Source: Chitinophaga pinensis (GTDB lineage: Bacteria; Bacteroidota; Bacteroidia; SXHM01). Taken from it: a stretch of DNA of 6,740 bases. Shown piece after piece: positions 1 through 4,198 of the stretch. Below the pieces are notes generated by a model that saw only the letters and a program-made list of their open reading frames with translations, was not told where the DNA came from and did not search any database. The stretch spans positions 1 through 6,740 of the forward strand of contig CAMDBK010000171.1 of the NCBI GenBank assembly GCA_945889235.1, given 5' to 3'. A program made the position numbers and the translations under genes. Position 1 is the stretch's first letter. Every line of letters starts with the position of its first letter.

Positions 1-264
1 GAATTGGAAATTGGTGCGCACCTGCACACCACACCTGATAAATGGAAAGAAAAAGTGGAGGCGGCTTTCAACAGCGGCTGCCGCAGCTTTGACAGCGCCA
101 TCAAAGGTTTTGGCGGTTGTCCCATGGCTTCAGATAAACTTACCGGCAACATGCCCACCGAAAATCTATTGAGTTTTTTTGAAGAGAAAAAGATTGAAAC
201 AGGAATTAATAAAAAGGCTTTTGAAGAGGCTTCATTAATTGCGATGAAGACTTTTCCGGCTTAA
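1..264 (+). CDS. Hydroxymethylglutaryl-CoA lyase, C-terminal part (5' end outside window)
   Basis: This is the last 87 codons of a HMG-CoA lyase, which cleaves HMG-CoA to acetyl-CoA and acetoacetate in the cytoplasm, the final step of leucine degradation. The frame is open from base 1 (Glu-Leu-Glu-Ile), so no start lies in the window. What is seen: the metal-binding His-x-His of the TIM barrel (AHLHT, residues 6-10 of the fragment), and the family signature GFGGCPMA, whose Cys (codon 118-120) matches the catalytic Cys of characterised lyases. A following GN (in LTGNMPTE) matches the conserved Asn metal ligand. The protein ends in a short helical tail (EEASLIAMKTFPA), as expected for a roughly 285-300 aa bacterial lyase. 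Its stop TAA overlaps the stop of the convergent ABC ATPase gene. Other DRE-TIM enzymes such as isopropylmalate synthase are less likely because they lack the GGCP signature. Confidence 0.92.
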   Translation, partial: ELEIGAHLHTTPDKWKEKVEAAFNSGCRSFDSAIKGFGGCPMASDKLTGNMPTENLLSFFEEKKIETGINKKAFEEASLIAMKTFPA

Positions 265-887
265 TACTTCTTGTAATCCTCGATCACCAATTCCTTTTTA
301 CAAAAGAAATGTTCATCGGCTTGTTTGTTGGAGCAAACAATAAACAAGCGGTTTTCGGAATATTCGGTTACTAAGTTTTTATACCATGCAACTCCGCTGC
401 TGTCAAGGTTGCTGAGTGGCTCATCTAATAAAGCCACAGGCGTGTCACTGAAAATGCAAAGCGCCAATTTTACGCGCTGCTTCATGCCGGAAGAAAAATA
501 TTTTATCTGCTTGTTGGCAGATTTGGTAAGGCCTGTTGCTTCCAGTACTTCGCTGGCTGTAAGGTTTCTTAAAAATGGTTTAAAGCCCGAATGAAACTGA
601 AGTGTTTCTGTTAAGGTAAATTCTTCCGGCAGTTCCATGTAAGGCGAGGCAAATGAGAAATAGCGGAATACATCATCTAACTCAATTTCTTTTCCTTCGT
701 GTTTGTAAATTATTTTTCCTTCTGAAGGTGCAATGCTGCCGAGAATAGTTTGCAGCAGCGTTGATTTTCCTGAGCCGTTTGCACCTAATAAAACAACGTG
801 CTCACCGGATTTGAATTCATCATTCACCCCGCGGAATATCCATTCCTGGTTGTAGCGCTTGCCGGTGTTGTCTAGGGTGATATTCAT
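261..887 (-). CDS. ABC transporter ATP-binding protein (single-domain ATPase)
   Basis: A 208-aa cytoplasmic ATPase subunit, the usual size of a single nucleotide-binding domain. From the chosen start (MNITLDNTGKRY) it has Walker A GANGSGKST (35-43), the ABC signature as FSSGMKQR (131-138), and Walker B VALLDEP (151-157) with the catalytic Glu at 156, followed by a D-loop SNLD. Two switch residues look changed. The Q-loop region reads FSFASPYMELPEE with no Gln, and the H-loop position reads CSNKQ, with Asn where His is usual. The fold resembles CcmA-like heme-exporter ATPases, but no permease or ccm gene is nearby, so the cargo is unknown. An in-frame ATG at 900-902 would add five residues (MTMQH), but it lies inside the palindromic repeat at 897-956; the ATG at 885-887 begins the conserved domain directly. 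No clear Shine-Dalgarno is present. The gene may be read through from the E1 gene upstream. Confidence 0.9.
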   Translation of the reverse strand: MNITLDNTGKRYNQEWIFRGVNDEFKSGEHVVLLGANGSGKSTLLQTILGSIAPSEGKIIYKHEGKEIELDDVFRYFSFASPYMELPEEFTLTETLQFHSGFKPFLRNLTASEVLEATGLTKSANKQIKYFSSGMKQRVKLALCIFSDTPVALLDEPLSNLDSSGVAWYKNLVTEYSENRLFIVCSNKQADEHFFCKKELVIEDYKKY

Positions 888-896
888 ATGTTGCAT

Positions 897-956
897 CGTC
901 ATGCTGAACTTGTTTCAGCATCTCAATTGAGACCCTGAAACAAGTTCAGGGTGACG
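897..956. repeat. REP-like palindromic doublet (two inverted hairpin units)
   Basis: A 60-bp near-perfect palindrome centred between 926 and 927 on TCTCAATTGAGA; 26 of 30 base positions pair across the centre. Each half is also a hairpin of its own: left ATGCTGAA / loop CTTGT / TTCAGCAT (901-921), right ACCCTGAA / loop ACAAG / TTCAGGGT (932-952), each with a perfect 8-bp stem. The four positions that fail to pair across the long palindrome are exactly the base pairs that differ between the two small stems. The element ends on the base next to the E1 stop codon (TAG, 957-959 complement) and reaches 9 bases before the ATPase ATG. It could act as a partial terminator or an mRNA-stabilising hairpin between the two minus-strand genes. 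The layout resembles REP/BIME elements mobilised by TnpA-REP (RAYT) proteins; none is encoded here. Confidence 0.85.
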
Positions 957-2933
957 CTAATAATTAACTAAATCCATTAACTGTTTTTCAAATCTCGCTT
1001 TCGGTAAAAAGTTCTGTTCCAGTTCTGATACAAACGGAACAGGTGTATCTAAACTTGCAGAACGCACCACAGGCGCATCCAACTGTTCAAAGCAATTCTC
1101 GTTAATGAAAGCGCTGAGTTCCGCGCCAATGCCGCCAATCAGCGTGTCTTCATGCAGGATAATTACTTTGCCTGTTTTCTTTACCGTTTCAAGAATGGCA
1201 TCTTTGTCAAAAGGTAACAGTGTTCTCAGGTCAAGCAGATCGGCTTTTACAGTTGGGTTTTTATCCAAGGTTTCCAAAGCCCAGTGAATACCATAGCCGT
1301 ATGTAATTATGCTTACATCGTTTCCTGTTCTTACTAAGTTTGCTTTTCCGATTTCAATGGTGTAATACTCATCAGGCACCTCACCCGAAATGCTGCGGTA
1401 GAGGGCCTTGTGCTCAAAAAATAAAACAGGGTTTGGGTCTTCAATGGCCGCTGTCAGCAAGCCTTTTGCATCAGCAGGAAAAGCAGGGTAAACAATTTTT
1501 AAACCCGGAACATGAAAGAACCAGGCTTCGTTACTTTGCGAGTGAAATGGTCCGGCTGCAACGCCTGCGCCTGTGGGCATACGCACTACCACATCTGCGT
1601 TTTGTCCCCAGCGCCAGTGTGATTTAGCAAGGTTGTTCACGATCTGGTTGAAACCGCATGTAACAAAATCTGCAAATTGCATTTCCACCATTGCTTTGTA
1701 ACCGTTGATGGATAAGCCTAACCCAGCACCAATAATAGCCGATTCGCAAAGAGGAGTATTACGCACTCGCTCTTTTCCAAACTCGGTAACAAAGCCTTCT
1801 GTTACTTTAAAAACGCCACCGTATTCGGCAATATCCTGTCCCATTAACACAAGGTTAGAATGTTTTTGCATGGCTTGTTTTAAGCCCAATGAAATGGCAT
1901 CAATCAGGCGCAGCATGCTGTTTTTGCCTGAAGCCGGCTGAATTTTTATTTCCGACTTTTTGAAAAGATCAGCGTATTCGGTTTCGGTATTTGGTTTAAT
2001 AGCAGGCTCGTCAAAGGCTATTTTCAGGCCTTCTTCTATCTCTGCTTTTATTTGTTTTCTGTAATCCGCAATTTGCTGTTCATCCAGAATTTTCTGTTCC
2101 CGTAAATAGCTTTCGTAATTAGTTAAAGGGTCTTGTTTAGACCATTCTTCCTGCAAACCCTCCGGATAATATTTTGTGCCCGAAGCTTCTTCGTGTCCGC
2201 GCATACGGAAAGTCATACACTCTAAAATGAAAGGGCGATTCTTCTTCTGTATCTTTTCGCGCAGTGTTGCAACGGCATCATAAACTTCCAGAATATTGTT
2301 GCCATCTACCTGCACCCCTTCAATGCCGTAACCAACGGCTTTGTCAATAAACTGCTTGGAGCGAAACTGCTCTGATGAAGGCGTAGAAAGTCCCCAGTGA
2401 TTATTCTCAATAATAAATATCACAGGCAAATCCCAAACGGCAGCAACATTGATTGATTCGTGAAAATCACCTTCGCTGGCACCGCCATCACCGGTAAAAA
2501 CTGCTGTTACTTTTTTGTTTTTCTTTAACAGGTTGCCAAGCGCAATGCCGTCTGCCACGCCCATTTGCGGACCAAGGTGCGAAATCATTCCCACGATGTT
2601 ATAATCCTTCGCACCAAAGTGAAACGAGCGGTCGCGCCCTTTTGTGAAGCCCGACATTTTTCCCTGAAACTGTGCAAACAAGCGTGAAAACGGAATATCT
2701 CTTCCCGTGAAAATTCCGAGGTTACGGTGCATGGGCAAAATAAATTCTTCTTTGTCCATTGCCAAAGCAGTTCCCACCGAAATTGCTTCCTGTCCCATGC
2801 CCGAAAACCATTTGGATATTTTGCCCTGACGCAACAACAGCAACATCTTTTCCTCTATCATCCTCGGTTTTAGCAAGTGATAATAGAGTTGCAGCAGTAT
2901 TTCGTCAGAATATTTTTTGCGATTGAATTTCAT
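957..2933 (-). CDS. Fused E1 alpha-beta 2-oxoacid dehydrogenase, probably branched-chain type
   Basis: A 658-aa thiamine-diphosphate enzyme carrying both E1 subunits in one chain. It would decarboxylate a 2-oxoacid and pass the acyl group to a lipoyl E2. The alpha part (about 1-325) has the conserved HRN (69-71), KGR..SFHFGAK (98-109) and the ThDP motif GDGG (148-151) through ENN (176-178), with the usual 30-residue spacing, then the active-site loop FRMRGHEEASGT. The beta part (about 338-658) has GQDIAEYGG (365-373), the conserved Glu in TPLCES (397), MQFADF (418-423), the HSQS His (464), GGIGAEL (600-606) and the closing DTPVPF (629-634). The alpha region around SFHFGAK..NIVG looks more like branched-chain than pyruvate E1, but specificity is inference. 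Fused E1 proteins of this size are common in Bacteroidota. No E2 or E3 gene is in the window. The start is the ATG of MKFNRKKYSDE, with no strong Shine-Dalgarno. Confidence 0.93.
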   Translation of the reverse strand: MKFNRKKYSDEILLQLYYHLLKPRMIEEKMLLLLRQGKISKWFSGMGQEAISVGTALAMDKEEFILPMHRNLGIFTGRDIPFSRLFAQFQGKMSGFTKGRDRSFHFGAKDYNIVGMISHLGPQMGVADGIALGNLLKKNKKVTAVFTGDGGASEGDFHESINVAAVWDLPVIFIIENNHWGLSTPSSEQFRSKQFIDKAVGYGIEGVQVDGNNILEVYDAVATLREKIQKKNRPFILECMTFRMRGHEEASGTKYYPEGLQEEWSKQDPLTNYESYLREQKILDEQQIADYRKQIKAEIEEGLKIAFDEPAIKPNTETEYADLFKKSEIKIQPASGKNSMLRLIDAISLGLKQAMQKHSNLVLMGQDIAEYGGVFKVTEGFVTEFGKERVRNTPLCESAIIGAGLGLSINGYKAMVEMQFADFVTCGFNQIVNNLAKSHWRWGQNADVVVRMPTGAGVAAGPFHSQSNEAWFFHVPGLKIVYPAFPADAKGLLTAAIEDPNPVLFFEHKALYRSISGEVPDEYYTIEIGKANLVRTGNDVSIITYGYGIHWALETLDKNPTVKADLLDLRTLLPFDKDAILETVKKTGKVIILHEDTLIGGIGAELSAFINENCFEQLDAPVVRSASLDTPVPFVSELEQNFLPKARFEKQLMDLVNY

Positions 2934-2954
2934 TGCATAAATGATTTGCGCGCG

Positions 2955-2962
2955 TAAAAGTA
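2955..2962 (-). promoter_or_regulatory. Possible -7 box for the E1 gene
   Basis: On the minus strand these bases read TACTTTTA, 7 of 8 against the Bacteroidota -7 consensus TAnnTTTG, 21 bases before the E1 ATG. No convincing -33 TTG was found at the right distance, so the call rests on the box and its position in a short divergent gap. Confidence 0.35.
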
Positions 2963-2973
2963 TCTAAAAACCC

Positions 2974-2981
2974 TAACTTTG
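2974..2981 (+). promoter_or_regulatory. Bacteroidota-type -7 promoter box (TAACTTTG)
   Basis: TAACTTTG matches the Bacteroidota primary-sigma -7 consensus TAnnTTTG exactly and lies 9 bases before the ATG at 2991, giving a very short leader. The nearest upstream TTTG (2945-2948) is 25 bases away, longer than the usual 17-23, so the -33 element is weak or absent. This is the only good plus-strand promoter seen before pfkA, so it may drive the whole run of plus-strand genes. Confidence 0.55.
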
Positions 2982-2990
2982 CTTACTGAA

Positions 2991-3122
2991 ATGACACAGG
3001 AAATTATAGTTGGAATTCTTTTTATCGTTGCCATTTATTTTGTGGGCAGAAAAATCTATAAAGAAACTTTTGCCCACAAAGCCAAGCGCGGCTGCGAGAA
3101 ATGTGATGTAGAGAAGAAATGA
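2991..3122 (+). CDS. FeoB-associated-type Cys-rich small membrane protein (43 aa)
   Basis: A 43-residue protein running from ATG to TGA. Residues 5-18 (IIVGILFIVAIYFV) form one hydrophobic membrane segment after a short MTQE start. It is followed by a strongly basic stretch (GRKIYKETFAHKAKR) that would lie in the cytoplasm by the positive-inside rule, then GCEKC, a CxxC pair at 35-38, and a charged end. The start QEIIVG, the RxIYK after the membrane segment and the Cys-containing tail match the pattern of the small FeoB-associated / p12-type family common in Bacteroidota and Firmicutes. Family members usually have more Cys and Gly in the tail; this one has only two Cys. No feoA or feoB is in the window, so an iron role is only by family analogy. 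A good -7 box 9 bases upstream supports it as a real gene. Confidence 0.72.
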   Translation: MTQEIIVGILFIVAIYFVGRKIYKETFAHKAKRGCEKCDVEKK

Positions 3123-3132
3123 TTTAATGGCT

Positions 3133-3192
3133 GTCACTTCGAGCGTAGTCGAGAAGTAATAGTCACTGCTTCTCGACTACGCTCGAAGTGAT
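3133..3192. repeat. Second REP-like palindromic doublet, next to pfkA
   Basis: A perfect 23-bp inverted repeat (arms 3134-3156 and 3169-3191) with a 12-base spacer. Each arm is itself an imperfect hairpin: ACTT and CGA pair with TCG and AAGT around a GCGTAG loop, with a 2-base bulge. The two arms are therefore inverted copies of one small unit starting GTCACTTCGAGC, the same architecture as the element at 897-956 but an unrelated sequence. In RNA it would form a strong hairpin ending 10 bases before the pfkA ATG. It could end transcripts of the 43-aa gene or shape the pfkA leader; there is no T-run after either arm, so it is not a standard intrinsic terminator. Confidence 0.85.
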
Positions 3193-3202
3193 ATTACAAC
3201 TT

Positions 3203-4192
3203 ATGGAAAATGAAACAGTTATTAAAACAATTGCACTCTTTACTTCAGGTGGTGATTCACCCGGAATGAATGCCGCTATCCGCGCAGTTGTACGCACTGC
3301 ATTGCATCATAACATAAAGGTTTATGGCATTATGTATGGCTATGACGGAATGATAAAAGGTGATTTTATTTCGTTGGACGCATCTTCTGTAAGTGGAATT
3401 ATTCAGCGCGGAGGAACCATACTGAAAACAGCCCGCAGCAAGCGTTTTATGACTAGTGAAGGAATGAAAGAAGCTGCCGCTCAACTGAAAAAATATAAGA
3501 TTGATGCAGTGATTGCCATTGGCGGGGACGGTACTTTTAAAGGAGCCCTGGAATTTTATTCTGTTTGTAAAATTCCTTTTGTTGGCTTGCCGGGAACAAT
3601 TGATAACGACCTTGCCGGTTCTGATTTTACGATTGGTTATGATACTGCCGTTAACAATGTAGTTCAGGCAGTGGATAAAATTCGCGACACAGCAGAGTCG
3701 CACGACCGTTTGTTTTTTGTGGAAGTGATGGGGCGCGATGCAGGTTTGATTGCACTAAACAGCGGCATCGGGATTGGTGCTGAGGCCATTCTTATTCCCG
3801 AAACCAAAACCTACATTGATGACTTAATTAAGTTGTTGCAAAAAGGATGGAAGCGCAAAAAATCAAGCTATATTATCATCGTTGCCGAAGGTGATGATGC
3901 CGGAGGAGCCTACGAAGTTGCCAAAAAAGTAAAAGCAAAGTTTGACAAATTTGATACGCGTATTTCTGTGCTGGGGCATTTGCAACGTGGTGGAAATCCA
4001 ACGGCAAATGACAGATTGCTGGCAACGCGTTTAGGATTTGAAGCTGTTGAAGCCTTGCTCAACGGAAAGAAAAATGTGATGGTAGGAATAGTGGATAAGA
4101 AAGTCGATTATACCCCTTTTTCAAAAGCAGTGAAGTATCATCTAAAGCCTGATAAATCTTTGATGGAGATGGTGAAAATTCTTTCCGAATAA
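3203..4192 (+). CDS. pfkA: ATP-dependent 6-phosphofructokinase
   Basis: A 329-aa cytoplasmic glycolytic enzyme phosphorylating fructose 6-phosphate to fructose 1,6-bisphosphate, close to the usual 320 aa. Seen in order: the ATP-binding TSGGDSPGMN (14-23); IRAVVR (26-31), whose two Arg match effector-site Arg of the E. coli enzyme; GGDGT (107-111); the catalytic PGTIDND (130-136) with the Asp base at 134; substrate-binding MGRDAG (176-181); and GHLQRGG (258-264). GGDG rather than GGDD, and PGTIDND rather than PKTIDND, mark it as ATP-using rather than pyrophosphate-using. The start is ATG 3203 (MENETVIKTIALF): a GTG at 3188 would add MILQL but lies inside the hairpin repeat and adds nothing conserved. 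No Shine-Dalgarno is visible. A secreted-protein gene follows 6 bases after its stop. Confidence 0.97.
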   Translation: MENETVIKTIALFTSGGDSPGMNAAIRAVVRTALHHNIKVYGIMYGYDGMIKGDFISLDASSVSGIIQRGGTILKTARSKRFMTSEGMKEAAAQLKKYKIDAVIAIGGDGTFKGALEFYSVCKIPFVGLPGTIDNDLAGSDFTIGYDTAVNNVVQAVDKIRDTAESHDRLFFVEVMGRDAGLIALNSGIGIGAEAILIPETKTYIDDLIKLLQKGWKRKKSSYIIIVAEGDDAGGAYEVAKKVKAKFDKFDTRISVLGHLQRGGNPTANDRLLATRLGFEAVEALLNGKKNVMVGIVDKKVDYTPFSKAVKYHLKPDKSLMEMVKILSE

Positions 4193-4198
4193 TTTTCA

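Noticed and set aside
1340..1941. Plus-strand open frames inside the E1 gene
   Set aside because: They are antisense to strongly conserved E1 beta sequence and have no domain or signal of their own.
3133..3192. Intrinsic terminator for the 43-aa gene
   Set aside because: The hairpin is strong, but no T-run follows it on either strand; its doublet form fits a REP-like element better.
897..3192. CRISPR array from the repeated palindromic units
   Set aside because: There are only two inverted copies per site, no regular spacers and no direct-repeat array; no cas gene is present.
3257..3703. 148-codon minus-strand open frame
   Set aside because: It lies wholly inside pfkA on the other strand, with no recognisable motif; the pfkA frame is certain.
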